Part shown: in pieces, positions 40,924-49,896 of the stretch
Numbering within the stretch: the stretch's first letter is position 1
How the letters are laid out: the number at the start of each line of letters is the position of its first letter
NCBI GenBank assembly: GCA_964430755.1
Contig: CAYSFT010000002.1
Location: 34,362-98,361 of the forward strand
Reading direction: 5' to 3'
DNA length: 64,000 nt
Source: Flemingiibacterium sp964430755
GTDB lineage: Bacteria; Bacillota; Clostridia; Oscillospirales; CAG-272
Notes under the pieces: model-generated
The model's database searches: none
The model's input: the letters and a program-made list of their open reading frames with translations, nothing else
Told to the model about the DNA's origin: nothing
Program-made: the position numbers and the translations under genes

Positions 40924-42423
40924 TCACTCACTTTGAGCGGTTTCCTTGGATTTTACACCCTTTCCGCCGATAACCTTAACGTCATCACGGTGGTAAACCT
41001 TAGGCGTGATCATTTCAGCCTTTGTTCCGAAGCGTACACGAACAAGTCCGGCAAGCGGCTGAACCTCGATGACAGTACCTTCTCCGTCCGGAGTTTCAAC
41101 GATCTGATCGACCTTGGGGGTCTTTTTTATTTCTTCCTGGTATGTGTCATGCTCATAGCGCAGACAGCACATGAGTCGTCCGCACGCACCGGAAATCTTC
41201 GCGGAGTTGAGCGAGAGATTCTGTTCCTTTGCCATCTTGATGGAAACCTGAACAAAATCCGAAAGGAACGTCTTGCAGCAGAACGGACGTCCGCAGACAC
41301 CGATACCGCCGAGCAGCTTGGTTTCATCGCGTATACCGATCTGACGGAGCTCAATGCGTGTTCTGAATGCCGCAGCGAGATCCTTGACAAGCTCACGGAA
41401 ATCGACACGTCCCTCGGCTGTGAAATAAAAGAGCAGCTTCGAGCCGTCAAAGGCAAGCTCAACGTCGATAAGCTTCATTCCGAGCTTATGCTCAAGCACC
41501 TTCTGCGCGCAAACCTCAAATGCTTCTTTTTCACGTGCGACATTTGCTTCGTGACGGGTTATATCCTCCTCGGTTGCACGGCGTACCACTGTGCGAAGCG
41601 GAAGCACGACCTCGCGCTCGGTTACGGTGCGGTTTACAATATCGCATATACCGAATTCGAGTCCGCGTGCGGTTTCAACGATAACTTTGTCGCCATATGC
41701 GAACTTCATGCCGTTCGGATTAAAATAATATATCTTTCCGCCGGATTTGAAGCGGATACCGACGATTTCATATTTTGCAAGCTCCACCTCGGGAGTCGGT
41801 TCGGGTGTATACTCGTATTCCTCGATACGCTTTGCATCAGCGGCAGTTATCGAATTGAGCTCGTCTCTTATTTCCTCGTCGATGCTTCCGGCGGTGGTGA
41901 TGTACTCGCTGTATGCTGAGGCTTCGGACGCGGATTCTGAAGTCTGCTCGACTGCATTTGATTCAGCGCCCTGCGGCTTGCGGTCACGGGTATGCTTATG
42001 CGGATTTTTACCGCGGCGGTTCTCATTGCCCTCGCCGTTTGCGTTTGTGTTTTCCTTGATTGCTTCCTGCGTGCCGTTCTCGGCGTTTGCCGCAGCATTT
42101 GTGTTCTCACGGCGACGGTCACCTCTGCGGCGATGCGGACGGTGAGGACGGTTTTCATTATCGCGGTTCTGCTGTGCGCGATTATCCTGGCGGGGTGTGT
42201 TCAGCGTTACCTCTGTCTTCTGATTATCCGCCGGAGGAACATCGTAACGTCCCGGGCGAACTGTTATCGAATCGCCTGTGTTATTCTGTTCGGCAGACTG
42301 ATTTGCCTGCGGACGGTTCGGTTTACGGCGATGATTATGCCAACGGTGTGGCTTTTTGCCGCCGTTTTCGCTGTTATTACCGTGCGCGTTCTTTTCGTTA
42401 TTATCCATAACCTTTATGACCAT
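40924..42423 (-). CDS. ricT: PSP1-domain protein RicT (YaaT) with long disordered N-terminus
   Basis: 499 residues. The first ~190 are low-complexity, rich in Asn, His, Arg and Gln. The PSP1 core starts near residue 215: VGIRFKSGGKIYYFNP, GIRDETKLLGGIGVCGRPFCCKTFL and SGACGRLMCCLRYEH, with the cysteines that hold Fe-S clusters in the RicAFT complex. In B. subtilis it acts in RNase Y targeting and development. It follows holB, as in many Firmicutes. The N-terminal extension is longer than in the ~275-residue B. subtilis protein. Confidence 0.88.
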   Translation of the reverse strand: MVIKVMDNNEKNAHGNNSENGGKKPHRWHNHRRKPNRPQANQSAEQNNTGDSITVRPGRYDVPPADNQKTEVTLNTPRQDNRAQQNRDNENRPHRPHRRRGDRRRENTNAAANAENGTQEAIKENTNANGEGNENRRGKNPHKHTRDRKPQGAESNAVEQTSESASEASAYSEYITTAGSIDEEIRDELNSITAADAKRIEEYEYTPEPTPEVELAKYEIVGIRFKSGGKIYYFNPNGMKFAYGDKVIVETARGLEFGICDIVNRTVTEREVVLPLRTVVRRATEEDITRHEANVAREKEAFEVCAQKVLEHKLGMKLIDVELAFDGSKLLFYFTAEGRVDFRELVKDLAAAFRTRIELRQIGIRDETKLLGGIGVCGRPFCCKTFLSDFVQVSIKMAKEQNLSLNSAKISGACGRLMCCLRYEHDTYQEEIKKTPKVDQIVETPDGEGTVIEVQPLAGLVRVRFGTKAEMITPKVYHRDDVKVIGGKGVKSKETAQSE

Positions 42424-42439
42424 AACCCCGTTTGGGGTT
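42424..42439 (-). promoter_or_regulatory. Hairpin between ribosome site and start of ricT
   Basis: AACCCC-AAAC-GGGGTT, perfect 6-bp stem, lying directly between AAAGGA and the ATG at 42423. Folding would shorten the distance from 16 bases to almost none, so it could tune translation. Confidence 0.45.
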
Positions 42440-42457
42440 CCTTTCTTTCGTGGAAAA

Positions 42458-43498
42458 TTATTTTACTCTTGTTGCCGCGGCTGCAGCGGCAGAGGTTCTG
42501 ATCTGGGTGAGATTTATATTTGAGTTTCGCTCTAAACTATCATGGGCGCTCACGAATACGTCGAGCAGTGTCATCAGCTTTGAAAGGGCGAACCTATCGG
42601 CATTTTCGCGTGCCTTATCGGGAGTGATATAAAAAATCGGGGATGGGGATTTTGTGAGTTTCACGTTGATTAAGTCCCTGATTGCATCCGAGAGCAGGGA
42701 ATAGATATCCTTGAGCTCGTCACGCTCTTTTGAGTTTACAAGCTTTGACGAATATTCAAAAAAAGCAAGCTCACTCGCCGAATCACGTCTGTTTGCAAGA
42801 AGCTCGATATAACGCTCCGCCTTTTTGTAAATTTTAAGACACTCGGCGGCACTTTGGGGATCGGTCAGCTGTATCGCTTTACCGAGACTTCCGTGCGCAA
42901 GTCTGACTGCGGCATAGAAGGCATCGGGATCATTTTTTGAGAGTTCCTTTGCGCTTTCGTTCGATTTCAGTGCTTCGATTATAACATCATCCGGCAGCGC
43001 TTCTACGCGGTATATCGGCGCACGGCTGCGTATAGTCGGAAGCAGGTCGTCGGCTCTCTCGCAGAGAAGCAGAAACATGACGTAAGGCGGCGGTTCTTCG
43101 AGGATTTTAAGCATTGCATTCTGCGCCTGCACGTTCATTGTGTCCGCTCTCGGGATGATGTAAAACTTTCTTGAAAGATCGTTCGGTGCGACTGCCGTGT
43201 CTTCACGGAGCCGACGGATGACATCAACGCTTATTTGTACGCGGTCTTTATCCGCTCCGACGGTTATAACATCCGGCGACTGTGCACGTAATATCTTATA
43301 GCAGTTTATACATTCCATGCAGGGACGGCTTGATTCACTGCACGATGCGGCGGCAGAGATCAGATTTGCGAGTGTACGCTTTCCGCAGCCCTCCCCGCCC
43401 TCGATGATGTAAGCGTGAGCAAGACGGTTTGCGTTGATATCACGCTTCAGTCTTTCAATGAGTCTTTCGTTCTTCAAAAAAGAATCAAACCCCGACAT
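42458..43498 (-). CDS. holB: DNA polymerase III delta' subunit
   Basis: 346 residues; clamp-loader subunit. AAA+ fold: Walker A variant GGEGCGKRTL (about 34-43), a zinc module with cysteines in CSESSRPCMECINC, AQNAMLKILEEPP and the sensor stretch TIRSRAPIYRVE. Ends just before ricT, an order conserved in Firmicutes. Confidence 0.9.
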   Translation of the reverse strand: MSGFDSFLKNERLIERLKRDINANRLAHAYIIEGGEGCGKRTLANLISAAASCSESSRPCMECINCYKILRAQSPDVITVGADKDRVQISVDVIRRLREDTAVAPNDLSRKFYIIPRADTMNVQAQNAMLKILEEPPPYVMFLLLCERADDLLPTIRSRAPIYRVEALPDDVIIEALKSNESAKELSKNDPDAFYAAVRLAHGSLGKAIQLTDPQSAAECLKIYKKAERYIELLANRRDSASELAFFEYSSKLVNSKERDELKDIYSLLSDAIRDLINVKLTKSPSPIFYITPDKARENADRFALSKLMTLLDVFVSAHDSLERNSNINLTQIRTSAAAAAATRVK

Positions 43499-43682
43499 CT
43501 TACCGCCTCCATCCCTTACTGCGCATAATTATACAAATAACATTATATCAGATTTTTTTCTGCTTGTCAACCGAGGATATTTATTATTTTCGCCTTTCAC
43601 TGAAAAACGTGATGAAAATTTGTCTTATTATAATGTAAGTCGTAAATTTTCTGAAAATATTGGCGAAAAAAGCGTTTCGGGG

Positions 43683-43712
43683 TTGATTTTTGGTGTTATA
43701 CTATGATATAAT
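43683..43712 (+). promoter_or_regulatory. Promoter of the dgt-dnaG-rpoD operon
   Basis: TTGATT (43683-43688), 18-nt spacer, TATAAT (43707-43712). The leader to dgt is about 180 bases. The part of this space left of the promoter (43499-43682) shows nothing. Confidence 0.65.
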
Positions 43713-43840
43713 ATACTATGTATAAGTATCGACGTTAATCGACTGTTTTATTATCGCTTCCGCAAAGCGGCTCGAAAACGGGCGTGTATTTGTTAAACGC
43801 TTGTAAACATTTGCGATTTTTAATTTAACGGTGAAAAAAC

Positions 43841-43868
43841 GGCGTATATTAATAGGCGTATATTAATA
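43841..43868 (+). repeat. Tandem 14-bp duplication in the operon leader
   Basis: GGCGTATATTAATA occurs twice back to back, 35 bases before the dgt start. Confidence 0.7.
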
Positions 43869-43902
43869 TTTGTACAGAGATTTTTTAATAGGACGGTAAA
43901 TT

Positions 43903-44907
43903 GTGAACGATAAAACAATAGCCGAAATCTTACGCGAACGTATGGAAAGCGCTTTCTCACCGTATGCTTTTCGTGAAGCGGATTCGCGCGGACGTGAGGT
44001 TCCACTGCCGCCATCTGAAGTGAGAAACGAATTTCAGCGTGACCGCGACAGAATCATCCATTCAAAAGCCTTTCGAAGGCTCATGCACAAAACGCAGGTC
44101 TTTTTAGCTCCCGAAATCGAGCATTACAGAACAAGACTGACTCACACGCTTGAGGTCACGCAGATTGCACGCACGATAACACGCGCACTCTCGTTAAACG
44201 AGGATCTCTGTGAAGCAGCGGCACTCGGTCACGATCTTGGTCACACTCCGTTTGGTCACATCGGCGAAAAGGCACTTCAGCGTTACTGTCTGCCCGAATT
44301 CACTCATTACGGTCAAAGTCTTCGCGTGGTTGAAAAGCTTGAGCGGCTTAACTTAACCTGGGAGGTTCGCGACGGTATAGTCAATCACCAGGGCGAGCAT
44401 CTTGCGTCAACGCTTGAGGGACGCATTGTGAAATTTGCAGACCGTATCGCTTATATCAACCACGATATTGACGACGCGGTTCGCGCAGGTATACTTTCCG
44501 AGTCGGATATTCCCGAGAAGCTTCACAAAATCCTCGGCGCAAACCATTCGGCAAGGATCAACACGATGGTTATGAGCATCGTCCGTGCAAGCGACGGAAA
44601 GAATACGATCGCAATGGAAGCGGACATTAAAGCAGCGACGGATGAGCTTCGTGAATTTCTCTTTGAAAAGGTTTACTATAACGCTCACGTTCTTTCCGAG
44701 GAGGAGAGGGCAATGGGACTTATCGTGCGGCTTTTTGAATATTTCGTGAAGCACCCCGAGAAGATGCCGTCAAATTATCGCGTACTCTGCGAGGAAGAAC
44801 CGATTGAGCGTATCGTTGCAGACTTCATTTCCGGTATGACAGACAGACACGCGATCAATGTTTACGAGGATTTGTTTATTCCAAGCACATGGAGCGGATT
44901 AACTTGA
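43903..44907 (+). CDS. dgt: dGTP triphosphohydrolase-like HD protein
   Basis: 334 residues from a GTG start. HD-domain metal ligands are in RTRLTHTLEVTQIARTI (His) and AALGHDLGHTPFGH (HD), with the distal Asp in FADRIAYINHDIDD. FRRLMHKTQVF is typical of the family. Cleaves dNTPs to nucleoside plus triphosphate, so it may balance dNTP pools. First gene of a macromolecular-synthesis operon. Confidence 0.9.
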   Translation: MNDKTIAEILRERMESAFSPYAFREADSRGREVPLPPSEVRNEFQRDRDRIIHSKAFRRLMHKTQVFLAPEIEHYRTRLTHTLEVTQIARTITRALSLNEDLCEAAALGHDLGHTPFGHIGEKALQRYCLPEFTHYGQSLRVVEKLERLNLTWEVRDGIVNHQGEHLASTLEGRIVKFADRIAYINHDIDDAVRAGILSESDIPEKLHKILGANHSARINTMVMSIVRASDGKNTIAMEADIKAATDELREFLFEKVYYNAHVLSEEERAMGLIVRLFEYFVKHPEKMPSNYRVLCEEEPIERIVADFISGMTDRHAINVYEDLFIPSTWSGLT

Positions 44908-44920
44908 GAGGTGGATACAT

Positions 44921-46708
44921 ATGATATCACCCGAAATCGTTGAAGAAATAAAATATCGCTGTGACATTGAGGAAATTATATCCGGATATGTACCGCTGAA
45001 GCGTGCCGGCTCAAACCTCAACGGGCGCTGTCCGTTTCACAGTGAGCGTACACCTTCGTTCACGGTCTTTCCGTCAACACGAAGCTTTTATTGCTTTGGC
45101 TGCGGTGCCGGCGGCGATGTTGTGACGTTTATAATGAAACGCGAAAATCTTGACTATGTTTCGGCACTTGAGCTGCTTGCCGCACATGTTGGCGTTGAGA
45201 TACCGCGTGACACACGTAATCGTGAGGAAGAGCGCGGCGTAAAGCGTGAGCGTGTGCTTGCGATGAACCGTGAAGCGGCGAGGTTTTTCCATAATTGTCT
45301 ATATGATAAGACTGTCGGTTCTGCGGCACTTAAATATCTGACAGACCGCGGACTTTCAGGCTCGGTTATCAAGCATTTCGGTCTCGGATTTGCGCCCGAT
45401 GGCTTTGGTATGCTGACCGATCATCTTACAAAGCTCGGTTACACGGCTGAAGAAATGTCAGCGGCGTTCCTATGCGGAATATCAAAAAAGACCGGCAGAC
45501 CTTACGATTATTTTCGCAACAGAGTTATTTTTCCGATCATTGATGTTACGGGAAATGTCGTGGCGTTCGGCGGACGAGTTATGGACTCCTCGGAGCCGAA
45601 ATATCTCAATACGTCAGATACGCCGGCATTCAAAAAGAGCCGTAACCTTTTTGCGCTCAATTATGCAAAAAGTAAGTGCGCCGACCGTTTGATACTTTGC
45701 GAAGGTTACATGGACGTTATCGCGCTTCATGCACACGGCTTTGAAAACTCCGTTGCAACGCTTGGTACGGCGATAACTCCCGATCAGGCACGTATCATGG
45801 CGAAATACACAAAGCAGGTCATAATCTCATACGATTCCGATGAAGCAGGTCAGCGTGCCGCAAACAAGGCGATGAAGCTTCTCGGAGAGGTCGGGCTTGA
45901 TGTCAGAGTTCTGCGCATCAACGGTGCAAAGGATCCGGACGAATTTTTAAAGAAAAACGGTTCGACTGCGCATGAAAAATTCAAGCTTTTACTCGACAAT
46001 AGCCGTGCGCAGTTTGAGTTCAAGCTTGATGGAGTGCTCTCGCGGCATGATGTTAACATTGTTGATGAGCGCATCAAGGCGGCGTCAGAGCTTTGTCGCA
46101 TTATAAGTGAGGTTTATTCCGAGGCTGAGCGCGACGTATATATCGGCGTTGTGTCGGAAAAGCTCTCGATACCGCGTGACAGCTTGAAGAATGATGTCAA
46201 GCGTATGATGCAGAAAAACGACCGCGCACAGAAAAAGGAAGAATTCAGAGGTATCGTTAATAAAACAGCAGGCTTCGGTGACCGTGTCAATCCCGATATG
46301 ATGAAAAGCACGGGTGCGGTCAACGCCGAGGAAAATATACTCGGTATACTGTTATTATTCCCGGAAAACCTTGCCGATGTTAAGCGAGGCAAGCTTGATT
46401 TGTCGGAGGACGATTTCTTCTCCGAGTTTGGCAAACGGGTTTTCAGCGAGTCATTAGTGCGGTGTGATGATACCGGCAAATTTGATATAACACTTCTTAA
46501 TGAGGTTTTCAGCACCGATGAAATGGGACGGATCACCTCCATGGTTATACGGCGCAGACAGCTTACCGAAAACGGCGGCGAGCTGCTTCGTGATATGATC
46601 GTGCGGCTTAAGGAAGAAACAAAACGCCGTCTTGGTGAAGGCGATGAGCTTTCGCAGATTGCGGATATTCTTGCAAGTCAGCGTTCCAAGCTAAAAAAGA
46701 AACAGTAA
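44921..46708 (+). CDS. dnaG: DNA primase
   Basis: 595 residues. N-terminal zinc domain with CPFHSERTPSFTV and FYCFGCGAGGDVVTF (about 38-75). The primase core includes YFRNRVIFPIIDVTGNVVAFGGR. The TOPRIM domain has LILCEGYMDVIALHAHG (Glu) and ISYDSDEAGQRAA (DxD type). The C-terminal helicase-binding part follows. Makes RNA primers for replication. AGAGGTGG precedes the ATG. Confidence 0.95.
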   Translation: MISPEIVEEIKYRCDIEEIISGYVPLKRAGSNLNGRCPFHSERTPSFTVFPSTRSFYCFGCGAGGDVVTFIMKRENLDYVSALELLAAHVGVEIPRDTRNREEERGVKRERVLAMNREAARFFHNCLYDKTVGSAALKYLTDRGLSGSVIKHFGLGFAPDGFGMLTDHLTKLGYTAEEMSAAFLCGISKKTGRPYDYFRNRVIFPIIDVTGNVVAFGGRVMDSSEPKYLNTSDTPAFKKSRNLFALNYAKSKCADRLILCEGYMDVIALHAHGFENSVATLGTAITPDQARIMAKYTKQVIISYDSDEAGQRAANKAMKLLGEVGLDVRVLRINGAKDPDEFLKKNGSTAHEKFKLLLDNSRAQFEFKLDGVLSRHDVNIVDERIKAASELCRIISEVYSEAERDVYIGVVSEKLSIPRDSLKNDVKRMMQKNDRAQKKEEFRGIVNKTAGFGDRVNPDMMKSTGAVNAEENILGILLLFPENLADVKRGKLDLSEDDFFSEFGKRVFSESLVRCDDTGKFDITLLNEVFSTDEMGRITSMVIRRRQLTENGGELLRDMIVRLKEETKRRLGEGDELSQIADILASQRSKLKKKQ

Positions 46709-46749
46709 ATATCCATTAACAATATAATTTCAGGAAAGGGTAAAGTGGC

Positions 46750-47928
46750 ATGGCAGATAAAACAAAGAAGTATGAAGCAGACGAAGAAATAGAAGAAACA
46801 GTGGAAACAGGCGAAACGGCGGAGGACGAAGCTCCCGAAAATGCCGAGAAAAAGTTCAACGTCGGTGATCTTATAGCCAAGGGTAAAAGCAAGGGCTCGC
46901 TGACATCAAGCGAGATTGTTGAAGCTCTCGGTGAGGTTGATTACGACATTGATCAGATTGACAAGCTTTATGAGGATCTCGAAAGTCACGGCATTGAAGT
47001 TAATTACCTCGACAGTCCCGATTTCGCGGATATCGAAACCGAGGTTGAGCAGTACGAATCCGCTGAGGAAATGGAAAAAATGCTTATGCAGGAGGGCCTT
47101 GCGATTGATGACCCTGTGCGTATGTATTTAAAGGAAATCGGTCAGGTTCCGCTGCTTGACAACGACCATGAGCTTGCGCTTGCCGAGAAGATGGCGAATG
47201 GCGACGAGGAGGCAAAGCAGGAGCTTGTTAAGGCTAATCTGCGACTTGTTGTTTCGATCGCAAAGCGTTACGTCGGAAAGGGTATGTTCTTCCTCGACCT
47301 TATCCAAGAGGGTAACCTCGGTCTTATGAAGGCGGTTGATAAGTTCGATTACAGAAAGGGTTACAAGTTCTCAACCTATGCAACATGGTGGATAAGACAG
47401 GCGATCACACGTGCAATTGCAGATCAGGCACGTACAATCCGCATCCCGGTTCACATGGTTGAAACGATACACAAGGTTTCGCGTTATTCGCGTCAGCTTC
47501 TCCAGGAAAACGGACGTGAAGCGTCTGCAGAGGAGATCGCGGAAAAGATGGGCACAAGCGCCGATAAGGTACGTGAGATCATGAAGATCGCGCAGGATCC
47601 TGTTTCGCTTGAAACTCCTATCGGTGAGGAGGAGGACAGTCACCTCGGCGATTTCATTCCCGATGACGATTCTCCCGCACCTGCTGAAGCGGCATCACAG
47701 ACTATGCTTCGCGAGGAGCTTGACAAGGTGCTTCAGACACTGACGACACGTGAAGCTCACGTTCTTAAGCTGCGTTTCGGTCTTGTTGACGGACGCACAC
47801 GCACGCTTGAGGAGGTTGGCAAGGAGTTTAACATCACAAGAGAGCGTATTCGTCAGATCGAGGCGAAGGCACTTCGTAAGCTTCGTCACCCCAGCCGTTC
47901 AAAGCGACTTAAGGATTATCTCGACTGA
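46750..47928 (+). CDS. rpoD: Primary RNA polymerase sigma factor
   Basis: 392 residues (SigA). An acidic N-terminus and region 1.1 are followed by region 1.2 (DDPVRMYLKEIGQVPLL) and region 2 (RLVVSIAKRYVGKGMFFLDLIQEGNLGLMKAVDKFDYRKG...FSTYATWWIRQAI). Region 3 follows, then region 4 with the -35-reading helix EEVGKEFNITRERIRQIEAKALRKL. The consensus promoters in this window fit this factor. Confidence 0.97.
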   Translation: MADKTKKYEADEEIEETVETGETAEDEAPENAEKKFNVGDLIAKGKSKGSLTSSEIVEALGEVDYDIDQIDKLYEDLESHGIEVNYLDSPDFADIETEVEQYESAEEMEKMLMQEGLAIDDPVRMYLKEIGQVPLLDNDHELALAEKMANGDEEAKQELVKANLRLVVSIAKRYVGKGMFFLDLIQEGNLGLMKAVDKFDYRKGYKFSTYATWWIRQAITRAIADQARTIRIPVHMVETIHKVSRYSRQLLQENGREASAEEIAEKMGTSADKVREIMKIAQDPVSLETPIGEEEDSHLGDFIPDDDSPAPAEAASQTMLREELDKVLQTLTTREAHVLKLRFGLVDGRTRTLEEVGKEFNITRERIRQIEAKALRKLRHPSRSKRLKDYLD

Positions 47929-48105
47929 TAATTCGGCATAAGTTACAAAAAAATGAATAAAACTTGTGAATGACAAACAAAACAATTTGTTAAAGTGACG
48001 AAAAATGTACCGCAAAATTGGTGGTATTTAACAATGATGTTTTACAAAACCGTTAAGAAATTTTGACGGGGTTTTACACTTGAAAAATAACCTGAAAAAA
48101 ATTGC

Positions 48106-48134
48106 TTGACAGATTTCGAATAATGGTGTAAAAT
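48106..48134 (+). promoter_or_regulatory. Promoter of the solute-binding lipoprotein gene
   Basis: TTGACA (48106-48111), 17-nt spacer, TAAAAT (48129-48134). Between rpoD and here is a weak hairpin (AAAACCGT against ACGGGGTTTT, about 48045-48077) that may end the rpoD operon. Confidence 0.75.
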
Positions 48135-48170
48135 ATTAAGAGTATATTTATATTTATCGGGAGGATAACA

Positions 48171-49832
48171 ATGAAAAAAAGATTTGTAAGCTCGGCTCTT
48201 GCCATGCTTATGTTATTGTCAACTCTTATGACCGCGTCCTGCGGAAAAGAGGAGGATTCGAGTGATACACTGCAGATCGAGGGCGATGATGCCTCGGCGA
48301 TGACTCTCTCCATTTGGGGTATAAAGGGTGAGGGCACAACAGATGAGGCTATTGCCGTCGTTGAAGAGGCAATGAACAAGATTACAAAGTCTCAGTTCAA
48401 CACCGCCATTGACCTTAATCTTTATTTTGAAGACGAATATGACGCAAAGCTCGAAGAGCGTATGGATGAGATCCAGAAGATTTTAGACGAGGAAAAGCCC
48501 ACCTCCGGCGGCAAGAAAAAAGAAGAATCCACAACTGCTGCCGATGAAAACGAGGAAACCACCGAGGAGGAAACCATCCTTGATGAAGACGGTTATCCTG
48601 TAACAAAGTATCCCGAGGTTGGCGAAAAGCAGCTCGATATCTTCCTTATCACCGACTATGAAATGCTCGAAAAGTATAATGAGAAAGAGGTTCTTTCCGT
48701 TCTCGATTCCGAGCTCAGCGGTGCATCGAAGCTCATCAAGTCTTATGTTCATCCGACATTTATTTCTGCGGGTGTTATAAAGGGTAAGACCGTTGCTATC
48801 CCCAATCAGCAGCTTGTTGGCGAATATACATATATGCTCGTTAATAAAGAGCTTGCAGACAAGTATTATTGGGATATCGACAATTTCACTATCCTTTCCG
48901 ACACATATGATTTCATTCTCGACGTTAAGCGTGATGAACCCGATTATCAGCCCGTTGTCGGCGACCTTTCCTACATTAATCTGAACTATTACACTCTTGA
49001 CGGTGAGCCCTCGATTATCGGAAGCATGGTTAGCGCGGATAAGGTTCACGGTTACAGCATTGAGCCGATGCTTCTTTTCCAGTCAACAAACTGGATGCGT
49101 TACACCAAGCTTTACGAAAAGCTTCGCGTTAACGAGTGCATCGGAAGCGAAACATTCACGGCAGAGGACAAGTTCGGCGTTGGCGTTATGAAGGGAACTT
49201 CTGCGGATGTTGCCGCATTTGAAGAAGAATATCACATTGTACCTCTCCAGGTTCCGCAGGGTACAACCGAGAACCTTTTTAACGGTATGTTCGCTGTCAG
49301 CACATACACAAAGGATCTCGCGCGTTCAATGGAAATTATCACATACCTCAATACCAGAAGCGATCTTCGCAATCTCTTCGGTTACGGTATTGAGGGCGAG
49401 CATTATGAGCTCGACGATGAGGGCAACCTTAAGGTTATAAGCGATGACTATAACATGAAGCTCGAATATACCGGTAACTGCTTTATAGCTCATGTTCCCG
49501 AGGGACAGCCTGCAAATTACTGGGATATCGCAAAGAGTCATAATGTTGAGCTTGTACTCTCGCCTTACTTCCAGTTTGAAATTGATCCCGAGCAGATCGA
49601 TATGCAGTTGCATAATTATATAGCTAAGCTCAGTAAGGAATATTATGACGGTCTTGAGCTTTATACAACTGAAGAAGAAGTGCTTGACTACATTGATGAT
49701 TTCTGGGAAAGAGCCGATGATGACGAAAAGGTTAACCTGTGGCTCAATCAGACTCCCGAAGCACTGAGCGAGGATGAAGAACCTCCCAAAACCCTTGGTG
49801 CATACTATATGGCATGGGACGCTGTAAACTAA
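48171..49832 (+). CDS. Orphan extracellular solute-binding lipoprotein
   Basis: 553 residues. The lipobox is MTASC (Cys24). A type-1 extracellular solute-binding fold is suggested by LSIWGIKGEGTTDEAI, VAIPNQQLVGEYTYMLVNKELADKYYWD and GMFAVSTYTKDLARSMEIITYLNT. An acidic insert (about 100-130, many Glu/Thr) interrupts the first lobe. No permease or ATPase gene is adjacent, so the transporter partner must be elsewhere. Likely carbohydrate-binding. Own promoter and terminator. Confidence 0.75.
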   Translation: MKKRFVSSALAMLMLLSTLMTASCGKEEDSSDTLQIEGDDASAMTLSIWGIKGEGTTDEAIAVVEEAMNKITKSQFNTAIDLNLYFEDEYDAKLEERMDEIQKILDEEKPTSGGKKKEESTTAADENEETTEEETILDEDGYPVTKYPEVGEKQLDIFLITDYEMLEKYNEKEVLSVLDSELSGASKLIKSYVHPTFISAGVIKGKTVAIPNQQLVGEYTYMLVNKELADKYYWDIDNFTILSDTYDFILDVKRDEPDYQPVVGDLSYINLNYYTLDGEPSIIGSMVSADKVHGYSIEPMLLFQSTNWMRYTKLYEKLRVNECIGSETFTAEDKFGVGVMKGTSADVAAFEEEYHIVPLQVPQGTTENLFNGMFAVSTYTKDLARSMEIITYLNTRSDLRNLFGYGIEGEHYELDDEGNLKVISDDYNMKLEYTGNCFIAHVPEGQPANYWDIAKSHNVELVLSPYFQFEIDPEQIDMQLHNYIAKLSKEYYDGLELYTTEEEVLDYIDDFWERADDDEKVNLWLNQTPEALSEDEEPPKTLGAYYMAWDAVN

Positions 49833-49845
49833 TTAAATAATAAAT

Positions 49846-49878
49846 GGGAGGTATCGAAAATGATATCTCCCGATTTTT
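49846..49878 (+). terminator. Terminator of the solute-binding lipoprotein gene
   Basis: Stem GGGAGGTATC/GATATCTCCC (one G-U), then GATTTTTAT. Confidence 0.82.
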
Positions 49879-49896
49879 ATATTTTTGGAGGAAAAA

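Noticed and set aside
40933..41919. Plus-strand ORF of 328 codons
   Set aside because: Antisense to ricT; the true gene has clear PSP1 motifs on the minus strand.
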